Positions 10,973 to 21,894 of a stretch of 64,000 nucleotides of DNA are shown piece by piece. Origin of the DNA: Paralithodes platypus. Taxonomy: Eukaryota; Arthropoda; Malacostraca; Decapoda; Lithodidae. Position numbers and translations under genes: made by a program. A model generated the notes under the pieces. That model was given only the letters and a program-made list of their open reading frames with translations, ran no database searches and was not told the DNA's origin. Numbering within the stretch: the stretch's first letter is position 1; each line of letters begins with the position of its first letter. The stretch spans positions 43,159,346 to 43,223,345 of the forward strand of contig CM064480.1 in NCBI GenBank assembly GCA_032716605.1, in the 5' to 3' direction.

Positions 10973-12090
10973 ATATTCCCCCTAACGTAACCCAACATTC
11001 CCCCTAACTTAACCTAATATTTCCCCTAACTTAACATAATATTTCCCCTAACTTAACATAATATTTCCCCTAACTTAACCTAATATTTCCCCTAACTTAA
11101 CATAATATTTCCCCTAACTTAACATAATATTCCCCCTAACTTAACCTAATATTTCCCCTAACTTAACATAATATTTCCCCTAACTTAACCTAATATTTCC
11201 CCTAACTTAACCTAATATTTCCCCTAACTTAACCTAATATTTCCCCTAACTTAACCTAATATTTCCCCTAACTTAACCTAATATTTCCCCTAACTTAACC
11301 TAATATTTCCCCTAACTTAACCTAATATTTCCCCTAACTTAACCTAATATTTCCCCTAACTTAACCTAATATTTCCCCTAACTTAACCTAATATTTCCCC
11401 TAACTTAACCTAATATTTCCCCTAACTTAACCTAATATTTCCCCTAACTTAACCTAATATTTCCCCTAACTTAACCTAATATTTCCCCTAACTTAACCTA
11501 ATATTTCCCCTAACTTAACATAATATTTCCCCTAACTTAACATAATATTCCCCCTAACTTAACATAATATTTCCCCCTAACTAAACCTAATATTCCTCAT
11601 AACTTAAACTATATTCCCACTAACTTAGCCTAATATTCCCCCTAACTGAACCTAATATTCCCCCTAACCTAACCAAATATTCCCCCTAACGTTACCTAAC
11701 ATTCTCCCTAACTTCACCTAAAATTCCCCCTAACTTAACCTAATATTCCCCCTAACTTAACCTAATATTCTCTTAACCTAATATTTCTCCTAACCTAACC
11801 AAACATTCCCCCTAACTTAACCTAATATTTCAATGCGAGTATCCTAGGTTAGAGTCCTTGGAGTGCCACATGTATTTGTTGATTTCATTAATTGAGTTTA
11901 GAGGTGAAGTTAGTTGGTGGAAAAAACATAATAATTCCCCCTAACTTAACCTAATATTCTCTTAACCTAATATTCCCCCTAACCTAACCGAACATTCCCC
12001 CTAACTTAACCTAATATTCTCTTAACCTAATATTCCCCCTAACCTAACCGAACATTCCCATAACTTAACCAAACACCCCTCTAACCTAAC
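10973..12090. repeat. 22-bp CCTAA-rich satellite
   Basis: Roughly 39 units of a 22-bp repeat lie between 10973 and 11832. Each contains cccctaacttaaccta followed by atattt. Further units lie at 11935-12090, after a SINE interruption. The central part (about 11140-11520) is nearly perfect and the edges are diverged, as expected from unequal exchange. Variant units contain cctaacctaacc, that is consecutive CCTAA telomere-type pentamers. The array ends about 20 bp before the exon B acceptor, so it supplies much of the sequence where a branch point would lie. Confidence 0.9.
11833..11934 (+). mobile_element. tRNA-type SINE (family B), truncated, inside the satellite
   Basis: It matches 13150-13262 over about 100 bp: atcctaggtt(a/c)gagtcc, then ttggagtgccacatgtattt and gttgatttcattaattgagt, with an A-rich end (ggaaaaaacataataa). 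The B-box position reads gttagagtcc, one change from ggttcgagtcc. Satellite units continue on both sides, so this is an insertion. Confidence 0.75.
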
Positions 12091-12113
12091 CAAATCTTCC
12101 CCTCCCACACCAG

Positions 12114-12242
12114 TTGAGGAGGTGGAGGGTCGGTGGCTGAACCTGACCAGAGTGCGCCGGAAGCAGATGGGGGCCTACAACTGTATAGCCCAGAATGCCG
12201 TCCCTCCCGCCGTCATGAAGCGCATCATTGTCAACGTATCTT
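12114..12242 (+). CDS. Exon B of the DIP/lachesin-like Ig gene: second half of Ig domain 2
   Basis: The acceptor is cccctcccacaccag and the donor TCTT|GTGAGT. After the split Val codon the frame reads EEVEGRWLNLTRVRRKQMG and then AYNCIAQNAVPPAVMKRI. LNLTRV is the E strand. MGAYNC is the F-strand tyrosine corner with the second Ig2 cysteine. NAVPPAV...RIIVNV is the F-G hairpin and G strand, diagnostic of this family (N-V/G-VPP-V-KRI). N-x-S/T sites are visible at NLT and at NVS near the exon end. It ends in phase 1, matching exon C. Confidence 0.92.
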
Positions 12243-12257
12243 GTGAGTTAACCTTCA

Positions 12258-12613
12258 CATTAAGAAGAATTTGTTATTTATTGGTCCAGCTATTTATTCA
12301 ATCATATATATTTTAGTTTCCTCGCTAGGTCTCCATCAAGCTTTAAAAAACACCGCAGATAAATTTGTAAATTTTTCGGTAGAAATTTTTTCCGGCCGAA
12401 GGCCGTTTCCTCTTAAAATTACAGGCTCGCTACCGCTTGCCAGGAAAAAATCGACACATAAATGGCATGAAAGGTCTTAATATTGACAACAAAAATGGAG
12501 CGAAAGGTTATAAAATCGTCAAACTAATGAGATGAACGTCTTAACATCCCATAACTAATGGGGCTAATCATAAGGGAGAAAGGGGTCCAGAAAAAAATAA
12601 TAGCTCCCCTTAA
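12258..12613. mobile_element. Foldback MITE family 2, copy b, next to the exon B donor
   Basis: It shares agtttcctcgctaggtctcc then atcaagctt, cggtagaaa, cgctaccgcttgccaggaa and the end tagctccccttaa with copies a and c. The inferred left end (attaagaagaatttgtta) lies only about 16 bp after the GT of the exon B 5' splice site. It is non-coding. Confidence 0.7.
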
Positions 12614-13117
12614 TTAGGTAGCTGCTTTTTGTATTTCCCACATAACTCGTCCAAGAGACCACTTCAACCAGTAAACCTCAACCAGTGCCAAATTCACCAA
12701 AATTAACTAAACTTGTGGTAACTTAAAGGCTCACTGGCATCAAATTTAATACCTTATTTACTCTCATAGATTATTTAGATACAATGCTCTCAGTAAATAT
12801 TTCACATTTTATTCAATATTTACTTTGATAATAAGGGTGAATAAATTAGCATTGACAAATAGAAGATAAGACTTCATCGTTGATAATTCAGAACTTAGTA
12901 TTCCTATAAATTGGATTAATGCTATTCACAAATCTTTAAGTTATTGATGCAAAAGACAATATTTTGGTCATATTACCTAGTTTGCAAAAATAAGATTAAA
13001 AGTTACCATTTCATGTTTTGCTGGGAATTGTATTTAAATTAAATTATTATTGGTGATCCTTGATGATGTTATAATGGTGCTGCCTTATCAATTAGTTTTA
13101 CATATTTGTATGTATTA
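12614..13117. other. Intron, AT-rich, no feature recognised
   Basis: About 500 bp of AT-rich sequence with no coding signal and no repeat matched elsewhere in the window. Confidence 0.5.
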
Positions 13118-13262
13118 ACTGTCTTGATAGTGTAATGGGTAAATGCGCGGAATTTCGGTGTGAGCATCCTAGGTTCGAGTCCTTGGAGTGCCACATGTAT
13201 TTGTTGATTTCATTAATTGAGTTTAGAAGTAAAGTTGGTTGGTGAAGAACAAAAAATATATA
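13118..13262 (+). mobile_element. tRNA-type SINE (family B)
   Basis: The head resembles a tRNA: gtaatgggtaaatgcg at the A-box position and the B box GGTTCGAGTCC at about 13172-13182. The body is the same as at 11833-11934. It ends in an A-rich tail (gaacaaaaaatatata). Pol III transcription from internal boxes would be expected in an active copy. Confidence 0.75.
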
Positions 13263-13663
13263 TTAATATCAATTAACGTAACAAATAGTCAGCGGTAAGA
13301 TGTATGTATTTTACTTGTTTGTATTTCACCATTGTTGAATTAACACATTCAGGCGGTAGATATAAGTGGGCCTTTAAAGTTTAAACCTAACCAAACCTAA
13401 ACTAATCTAAGAGTATTGAATGGAATGGCACTGGTTGAGAACTACTGGTTGAAACGGTAAATTGGTTGAGTTGTTCGGTCACCAAATTTGTGATGGGCTG
13501 GATTTCAAGCATACATTTATTCTGTCTATTTTGTAAGTGGGATATCGTTCATGGATGCTATGTACTATGATTATAATGCTTTTTATATATATACAATAAC
13601 ATGTCGTTGTAAGTTATATTCATATATCGTAAGAGTGAGTTGCTATATGCATTACAATATCTC

Positions 13664-13687
13664 ACTATCTCTCTCTCTCTCTATCTA

Positions 13688-13763
<76 letters not shown>
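13664..13763. repeat. (CT)n / (CTAT)n microsatellite
   Basis: Mixed tctc and tatc repeats, about 100 bp. Confidence 0.95.
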
Positions 13764-13766
<3 letters not shown>

Positions 13767-14040
13767 CTGGTATACATGAACACATTAAGCACTATTATAC
13801 AGTAGTAATAACAGTGGATCTTTAACTTCTACCTCACACCATTCCCTTCAATACGCTGTGAAGAAATGCTCAAAACAATGTTCTCGCTATCTGGCAGCGC
13901 CACCTTAGTAATTGGAATGACATATTGCATAGGTCTTGTATACTTTACTTTGGTGAAAGAATGTATATTTTATCTTGTATTTATTACGTATTTAATCCTG
14001 GCATTTTGACCCCTATATCCTTTGTCACTCTTTTGGCTTT

Positions 14041-14100
14041 GGGGGAGACACTCGTTACAGGCAACCCGCCTTGTGTCTCCTTCATACACATAGAAAAAAA
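14041..14100 (+). repeat. 60-bp dispersed repeat with A tail
   Basis: It shares gtctccttcatacacataga and the upstream g(a/t)gagacactcgttacaggc-type sequence with 22924-22988, and ends in a poly-A run. It is probably the 3' end of a retroposon. An (ATT)n run follows (14105-14160). Confidence 0.6.
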
Positions 14101-14157
14101 AAATGTATTACTATTATTATTATGATGATAATAGTTATTATAATTATTATTATTATT

Positions 14158-14700
14158 ATTAGGAGTTCGTCCCCTACGGGGAATCCCTATTGTAATCATT
14201 AAACCTGGGTTTTCATCCAAATTGTTCTTACGCGCCGGTTTCGACGCAATAACTCCAGAACCGCTTTTTGGATCGGGATAAAACTTTCACAAGAGGTGCG
14301 TTTTTGTATTGGGCAACTTTTGATATGCTAAACATCCGGCATGGCGGCCAAACAGGTCCGTAGCAGCCGATTTCCCGAAAAACTTGATGCCTAAATACCG
14401 TCTCTCCCACTCACAGGATACGACTGGGCTTTGGCATACGCACTCCCCTACTAATGCTCCGCAAATTTTATAGAGAAGGTTTTGCTTTTGCACGTGGGTT
14501 TTTTTCCGGCAATCTTGAAAAAACCTCTAATTCCACTTAAAATTCCACATCTTGAAAACTACGCCGATGATCAAAGCCATGCTTGCGTAGTTGGGTGAGG
14601 CTCGCGATTCCGAACGTTTTGATACCAAAAAAATATAAATGGGTGGAATAGTTTGGCCGCAGCATTGAAAACTGTCTATTCTTAAATTACTTTAAAACCG
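14158..14700. repeat. Dispersed repeat family D, copy 1
   Basis: It is colinear with 57918-58440 over about 500 bp. Shared phrases are ggaatccctattg/ggaacccctattg, tattgggcaacttttgatat/tattgggtattttttgatat, taccgtctctc/tactgtctctc, atcttg(a/g)aaaaacc, and gttttgataccaaa/gttttggtaccaaa. Copy 1 is the GC-richer of the two. It is adjacent to (ATT)n at its left end. I do not recognise the family, and no ORF is supported. Confidence 0.7.
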
Positions 14701-15054
14701 CATTCGCTACCCACACAAAGTTTACCGTCTACAGTCTATAGGCTTCCACGCATCCCCCAGTTTTGCTTAATAACATAATCTCTTTATTATTCAGATCTAT
14801 AATTTTTTTTTTATTTAACTCTCTCAAAACAGTTTGAGTCCCTACGAATTCCAGCAATTATTTAGCCAACCTCCCTATACATACCTACCCTACCAAATAA
14901 TAATGATAAATTCAAATTTATTTTTGGTGAATGACAGAGTATTGGCTAAGGTTTTTAACAATTCCTCCCTTTGCCAAATACTTAGTTTAATAACAATGAT
15001 ATGGACCTTTAATGTTTTGGCAATTGCCCATGTGACTCGTATGTTAACCCTCCT

Positions 15055-15900
15055 AAAGTGTTACCACGAAATACCGCTAGATCCTTTCTCAAAAGTCGCT
15101 AGCATGTTGCTACATAGCCAAACAATGTTAGGATAATGCTGCAATTTCTAAAGAGTTTTGGTTTGTTTGTTTTGCAAATTTTACAATGTAGTATGACTAG
15201 AATGTCTGAAATTTTCAAATGATCCCTAGTAAATGTCTCTAGATATAAAAGAAATGGCTGCTAGATTGAAGTAAATAGCTCTACATTTAGCGGTAATATG
15301 TAGCTTTACAACTGGCAACACTGCAACCACCACCTCCCTCCCACCCTCCCAGTATGTCTCCACAAAATACCGCGAGATCCTTTCTCAAAAGTCGCTAGCA
15401 TGTTGCTACATAGTCAAACAATGTTAGAATAATGCTGCAATTTCTAAAGAGTTTTGGTTTGTTTGTTTTGCAAATTTTACAATGTAATATGACTAGAATG
15501 TCTGAAATTTTTAAATTATACTAGTAAATCTCTCTAGATATGAAAAAATGGCTTCTAAATTGAAGTAAATAGTTCTACATCTAGCGGTAATATGTAGCGA
15601 TACAACTGGCAACACTGCCTAAGTGTTACCCCAAAATACCGCTAGATCCTTACTCAAAAGTCGCTAGCATGTTGCTACATAGTCAAACAATGGTAGAATA
15701 ATGCTGCAATTCCTAAAGAGTTTTGGTTTGTTTGTTTTGCAAATTTTACAATGTAATATAACTAGAATGTCTGAAATTTTCAAATTATCCCGAGTAAATG
15801 TCTCTAGATATGAAAAAAGTGCTGCTAAACTGAAGTAAATATAGCTCTACATCTAGCGGTAATATGTAGCAGTACAACTGGCAACACTGCCTACAACCAC
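15055..15900. repeat. Three tandem copies of a 270-300 bp repeat
   Basis: Units start at about 15066, 15362 and 15631 with ataccgctagatcctt(t/a)ctc. Each contains tcgctagcatgttgctacat, then gagttttggtttgtttgttt, and ends tagcggtaatatgtag then caactggcaacactgc. The first and third copies are followed by a C-rich linker with caccctcccc. Within a unit, the start (accgctaga) and end (tctagcggt) are inverted, so the ancestor may have been a foldback element. Confidence 0.85.
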
Positions 15901-15959
15901 CACCTTCCCCCACCCTCCCCAGAGACTCGCACCTACAGTACGTCTCTCCCTCCCCCCAT

Positions 15960-16560
15960 CCCCATTCCATCACTTTGTATGTACGATATTATTTCCGTCT
16001 TTTTTACTGTGTATGGATTAAGTTATTGGTGTTCACTCTTGACATATGTGCCCTGCTACTTCTGTATGCATACATAATAGCATGAAAGTGATCAATACGC
16101 GCATATGAAGCTATGTATCTCGTATATCGGGGTTCTCTTCCCTCCATCGGTCCACCCCTTATACCTCCCTCCCTCCTCCCTATCCCATATGTGTAAACAT
16201 TATATTTTAGCTTTCCGAAGGTAAATACGTACTTCCGATAAATATGTAGCCTTGTATTTAAATCATGAATCCTGTTTAATGTCATTATTTAATAAAAACA
16301 TGTGTAAGGGTTACATTTATACACAGGATAAGATAAGCAAATACAAACCTCAGAGCATAATCATTGGCGATGAGTGTGTATGATATGTAAACAGGACAGT
16401 TCGTCGCTAGATAGGCATGCTTGTGTGATAGTCTTGTGTAGCTATGTGTGTGCTTGTTTGAGTGTTGCTATAGGCTACGCATTAGTTATCTCTCTCTCTC
16501 TCTCTCTTATTTATCGCTGTCTTCCATACGATTACGACATACTGTACTAGTGCATGAGAA
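15960..16560. other. Intron, no feature recognised apart from a short (CT)n
   Basis: (CT)n at about 16488-16507. The remainder is unique AT-rich DNA. Confidence 0.5.
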
Positions 16561-16589
16561 CAGGAAATAGGGAGCCTCACTCTCTCTCT

Positions 16590-18015
16590 CACAAATCAGA
16601 ACATAAGTAAACAGGAGTCTGCAGAGAGGCGATTGGCTATAGGACTCGGTAGCCTATTCCACATATCTACAACTCTGTTACTAAACGAATAGAGGCAGAT
16701 CCCTTACACACCCGTCTCTCTCTGTAGCTCGTTTGTTTGCACACCGGTACAAATGAGGCAGATTCCTTACATATGATGAACATGGGAATCTGCAGAGATA
16801 CAAGTGGCCAACAATAGGCAGATCCCTTTCACATCTAACTCATTTCGTCCATATGACTATCTGATTTTAACTTGAAATTCTCTATTGTTCTTGATCCCAC
16901 TATAGCACTAGGTAGCCTTTTTCTCATATCTACGACTCTGTTACGAGAGGCAGATCCCTTACACAGCCAATCTCTCTCTTATTTGCACACTGGTACAAAG
17001 GAGGCAGATCCTTACACATGCTACCAAGATGAAAATGGGAGTCTGCAGAGAGCCGATTGGCCCACACACGGCAGATCCCTTTCACACCCAATCCATCTCG
17101 TCTTATCAAATTTTATGTTGAAGCTCTATTGTCATTGATCCCACTATAGCACTTGGTAGCCTATGCCACATATCTACAACTCTTTTACCAAGCGAATAGA
17201 GGCAGATCCCTTACACAGCCAATCTCTTTCTCTCTCGCTCTTGTTTGTTTACACACCGGTACAAATGAGGCAGATCCCTTACACATGCAACCAAGATGAA
17301 AATGGGAGTCTGCAGAGAGCCAAGTGGCCCACATGAGGCAGGTCCCTTTCACACTCAACCCATCTCATAAACGTTACCTGTTATTTACACTACTTACTAT
17401 ACACCCATGTTATCATATACCTGCAACCAAAACACAATTGTAAGAAATAGGAACATAAGAAAATGGGAGTCTGTAGAGAGCCAATTGGCCCACACAAGAC
17501 AGATCCTTTTCACACCCAACCCATCTCATAAAAACTCTCTCTCATTTATCTCTGTCTTCCTTACATTTATGACATCCTAGTGACCTAGTCTCTCTCTCTC
17601 TCTCTCTCTCACAAATGAGAACATAAGAAAACCGGAGTCTGCAGAGAGCCGATTGGCCCACACATGTCAGATCCCTTTCACACCCAACCCCTCCCGCACT
17701 CTCTCTCTCTCTCTCTCATATTTATCGCTATCTTCCTTACGTTTACGACATCCTATTATCTCGCCATACTCCCTCTCTCCTTCACAAATGAGAAAATAAC
17801 AAAAATAAGAAAACGGGACTCTCCAGAGCCGATTGACCTACACATGGCAGATCCCTTTCAAACCCAACCCATCTCGTTCTATCTAATTTCAAGTTGAAGC
17901 TCTATTGTTCTTGATCCCATTATAGCACTCGGTAGCCTATTCCACATATCCACAACTCTGTTACTAAACGGATAGAGGCAGATCCCTTTTACAGCCAATC
18001 TCTCCCTCTCTCGCT
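16590..18015 (-). mobile_element. Array of repeated LINE tail fragments
   Basis: On the minus strand the phrase SNRVVDMWNRLPSAIMGSRT is readable from about 17960 back. Close variants end near 17185, 16935 and 16680. This is the usual C-terminal tail of a LINE reverse-transcriptase ORF (N-R-V-V-D-x-W-N-x-L-P). Each is followed by the phrase seen on the + strand as ggcagatccctttcacaccc and gagtctgcagagagcc. Occurrences of the latter at 16612, 16786, 17038, 17307, 17467, 17636 and 17819 give an irregular period of about 170-270 bp. All copies are broken. Confidence 0.7.
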
Positions 18016-18094
18016 CTTGTTTGTTTGCACAATCTGCTCCTTCTGTAGTTTCTCCATGCCCGATAAGTTAAATGATCTTTTGATATCTGTGACA

Positions 18095-18215
18095 CAGCAT
18101 TTGTATCCAACACAATACCCTGCTTTGCAAAACCGTCGAACCCCGGACAACGTTGTTTGCAACTTTAATTATTATTATTATTATTATTATTATTATTTTT
18201 ATTGTTATTAATATT
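18095..18215 (+). repeat. Retroposon 3' end with (ATT)n tail
   Basis: It shares aacacaataccctgc, gcaaaac, aaccccgga(c/t)aacgttg and tgcaactttaatt with 58885-58985. Both copies end in ATT-type repeats, which suggests a common SINE or LINE 3' tail. Confidence 0.65.
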
Positions 18216-18219
18216 ATTT

Positions 18220-19360
18220 TGCTATTCCAATGGATTTTGGACATACTGTTCATTGTTTCCTAACTTTGAGAGTAATCAGAGCTTGGCTAAAAGGACAGTA
18301 TACAATATCATATTATTTTCTCCATAACATGGATTATTATTTACATTACGATGTATGCACGTAATATGTTGTCCTACATTTTAGTAATACTAATATAGTG
18401 ATTAAGTAATAGGTATATCTATTTAATTAAATGCTTAGTATTTAAATTAAATATGTTTACTTACAATTTCCTTTCCATAGATCCTCTCGAGCATAATTTA
18501 AAGATTACATTCACTGTTCCATGATAAATTTCATAAGAGTTAAGGATCACTTTTCAGTTACATATTTTTGGGCTTGTTCCTACCAAGGTCAATATACCCT
18601 AGGTTGGACAGGTGCCCAAACTACGCTCTCTTCTGTGCTCCTCGTCGCCTGCACCCCACACTAGCCTTGAGCTCGGCCTAGCGCACCCTTCCTCATTACC
18701 ACCTATTGTGTTGTATGGTGTTCCCCTTTATACCAAGGTCCAGGGAATATAGGGTCAGTGGGAGGTCAATCGGTACATTCACTTCGAGTACTTAGCGACA
18801 TCAAGATGTGATGAACTCTAGCGATATTCAAGTTATGTTCCCTATTTTAAGGAATTGTAGAGATTTTTCGATTGTTAAAGATTATTCTAGATACTTCAAC
18901 ATATGTTTTCTAGTGACATACAAGTGTTTAGTGTCTGGTGACTATCTAGCGATTTGTCAATGCTATTCTAGCATACATTTGTGCTTTAGTTTATCATGCA
19001 TTGTTTAATATATTTGCCCTATTTCTCCAGAAGACTTCCTACATGATATAGTGTATTGTTCTAGTGATACTTAAATATTATACAGGGCTATTTTAAGTTG
19101 GCTGATGATTATGAAACAGTAATATGCTGGACGATGAGAACACTGTATGTAAACATGTCTTGGATATCACTGATAATTTTTGGCATTTTCTGCCAAAAGC
19201 CCAATGGCTAATCAGTGGTGGTAACGAAACACGCAGCTTTACACATTCACATCGTCATTGGCTTCCGGAAATAAATTTCATAGTCATTTAATTAACGTTT
19301 GTTGGTGATATAAAAAGAAATACCAGTTTTTGAAGGATGACAATTTCATCCTTCAAGAAA
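18220..19360. other. Intron, no feature recognised
   Basis: Over 1 kb of mostly unique AT-rich sequence, with a slightly GC-richer island at 18590-18700. No splice-bounded conserved frame was found. Confidence 0.5.
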
Positions 19361-19364
19361 GATT

Positions 19365-19460
19365 GAAATATTCGCTATTCGCTATTCGTATTCGCGAATT
19401 TTACCAACAAAAATTCGTATTCGTATTCGCAAATAGTGAAAATTGATATTCGTTCCATCT

Positions 19461-19470
<10 letters not shown>
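19365..19470. repeat. ATTCG-rich dispersed repeat, copy 1
   Basis: Overlapping attcg/cgaat words (attcgctattcgctattcgt, attcgtattcgtattcgc) are followed by gatattcgttccatctctat and a (TA)n tract. The same arrangement occurs at 28380-28470. Confidence 0.65.
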
Positions 19471-19542
<72 letters not shown>

Positions 19543-19587
19543 CTGTATATATTATATATATATACAGTATATATATATATATATATA
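19466..19587. repeat. (TA)n microsatellite
   Basis: Long TA tract with a few tactgtata interruptions. Confidence 0.95.
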
Positions 19588-19840
19588 CAATACAAAATGT
19601 CACTAGTACGATTCTGGTGTTTCCAGTATTAATATTTTAAATAGAATCAGAGTAATTCATTGACACACACATTTACCTAAAGCATCACAACATTTTTCGA
19701 TTTTTAGTGTAAATTCCCCGGGCAGGCAAAAATTCTATGAAGTCATCAACAAATGCGTAATACAAATTTGCTAACTGATTCCGCCGGTGCTATGCGCGAG
19801 ATAAAATGACGGCAAACTGGAACAGGGGCCAAATACACAG

Positions 19841-19842
<2 letters not shown>

Positions 19843-19922
<80 letters not shown>
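19843..19922. repeat. (CT)n microsatellite
   Basis: About 40 perfect CT units. Confidence 0.98.
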
Positions 19923-19926
<4 letters not shown>

Positions 19927-20009
19927 ATATGAAACACTGGCAATATAAAGTGACCCAGCCTAACACTGGACGTCAGGATTTTCTGATGTTGATGGTGTAA
20001 CACTCATTA

Positions 20010-20185
20010 TTTGAATATACAGTATATAAAACTCTGATACATATATTATAACTCTAATACATATATTCAAAACTCTGATACATATATTATAACTCTAATA
20101 CATATATTCAAATCTCTGATACGTAGATCTAAAACTCTGATACACATATTTAAATCTGATACTTATAGTTGAAATCATGATATAT
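20010..20185. repeat. Short-unit tandem repeat (about 20-22 bp)
   Basis: Variants of aactctgatacatatatt recur about seven or eight times with drift. Confidence 0.75.
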
Positions 20186-20199
20186 TAATTTTGAAATTT

Positions 20200-20696
20200 G
20201 ATATGTTAGAAGTGAGTGAAACATATATGATTAGTTCTTTCAGAAAAGGAGAGGTGATCCATTAATTAGTGATTCAGAATGTTTACTTTGAGGTATACAT
20301 TTTTTTTAAATCATACCGTCTCTCTGAAGATAGGTTCTGCGTAGGTCGAAACGTTAGAGAAACTTATTGATCAAGTTGTTGTTATTTCCTATAGTGGTTC
20401 TTTTTCCGAACTGCGAAACTTCCAAACTCGATTACGGCGAAATGATAGACATAAACCAATTAATTAACAGTGTATGCCTTGTCCACTACGCCATAACGTC
20501 CCCATACTCAGCAGAGCTGGACTATCATAAGTTAAGATTTTTGTTATAGAGTTAATTACCCTAACATTACTACGTCAACATTTATGATGTGATAATCAGC
20601 GGGAGATAAGGCGCCGTAATTGTTCCAAGTATTAGGGCCCTGGACCCTGTGTACCATGATAGTAACTATTTCACCTGCCACAATCTCAATACAGTC

Positions 20697-20700
<4 letters not shown>
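20200..20700. other. Intron, no feature recognised
   Basis: AT-rich sequence. A (TA)n tract follows at 20700-20731. Confidence 0.5.
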
Positions 20701-20734
<34 letters not shown>

Positions 20735-21620
20735 TATATCCATCTACGTCCTTAAGCTTGATCAGCGCTCTGCCTATATTTAACGTTATGTATATGTATC
20801 TATTTATTATATAGTTCGCAGTTAAAACATACAACTATTGAATTAACTACACTGAAAAGTTAAATTAAAATAATCAAAAGTGTACTTAAAGGAATCTACG
20901 TCGAGATATCTAGTAAGGGGATGGAAAGGTAAATATATTATTCAAGAATCAATCACTAATATCAATGCTGCCAAGATCCACAGAGCACCTCAATTAATGG
21001 AAAGTTAGGTAAACAATACTTTGGAACGCGCCAACTTTGCCAGACTAATTATTATTTGAGTAAATGTCAGGATTTTAGGTAAATAATTTGATAATATGAT
21101 GCAGACCAGATATAATGGTAAACAGGATGTAGTGAAAGAGAACAGCAGGGAAAGAGAGCAGAGGACATATACAGATAGATAAATAGACACACAATAAAAA
21201 AGAAAGATAAGAGATAAATACGTAGGGTAGAGAGCGAGAGAGAGAGAGAGAGAGATGCAAGCACACACACATACAGTGTATACAATTATACATACTGTAC
21301 ACAGTTGAAATATACACACACAAACATAACAGACACACACACATAAACATTACAAATAACACAGACATACACGAGAAACCAAATATTACAAACATATATT
21401 AGTATATTATACACCTACAACTCTCTCAAGCATGAACCACACACACACCCACACTCTCATACGATAATAACACATGCACTCTCGAACATTACACGCTTAC
21501 ACACACAAATATTACAAACGCACTCTCGCACACGCACAAATATTACAAATACAAACACACACACACACAAACAGATATACACATACCTCATACATACGCA
21601 ATCATTACACATATTCACAT

Positions 21621-21688
<68 letters not shown>

Positions 21689-21890
21689 GTATGAAGTGAG
21701 AGTGACATGAACAACGCACACCATGACACGCTCACTCAAACATTCATGCTCCCACGCACGAACGCATTTTTCTTCTGAGCTTGAGACGAGGAACTAGTTA
21801 TACTATTTCAGATGGGCTAGTGGAGATTTTAGTTCAGAATTTACCCTTTTTCACGTTTATATTTATTTTTTTGCAAACATAGAAATAAAA
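20735..21890. other. Intron with CA-rich and (GA)n sequence
   Basis: Diffuse acacac-rich DNA lies at 21260-21620, with (GA)n at 21235-21255 and a perfect (GA)n at 21625-21685. The open frames here are repeat translations. Confidence 0.7.
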
Positions 21891-21894
21891 CAAT

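Noticed and set aside
15785..17138. Short frames suggesting small proteins
   Set aside because: They cross tandem units and LINE tail fragments. The real coding signal is on the minus strand and belongs to LINE remnants.
19806..20003. Frames made of Ser-Leu or Arg-Glu dipeptides, here and at 21474-21735, 25740-26055, 50222-50711 and 55582-56049
   Set aside because: These are translations of (CT)n or (GA)n tracts.
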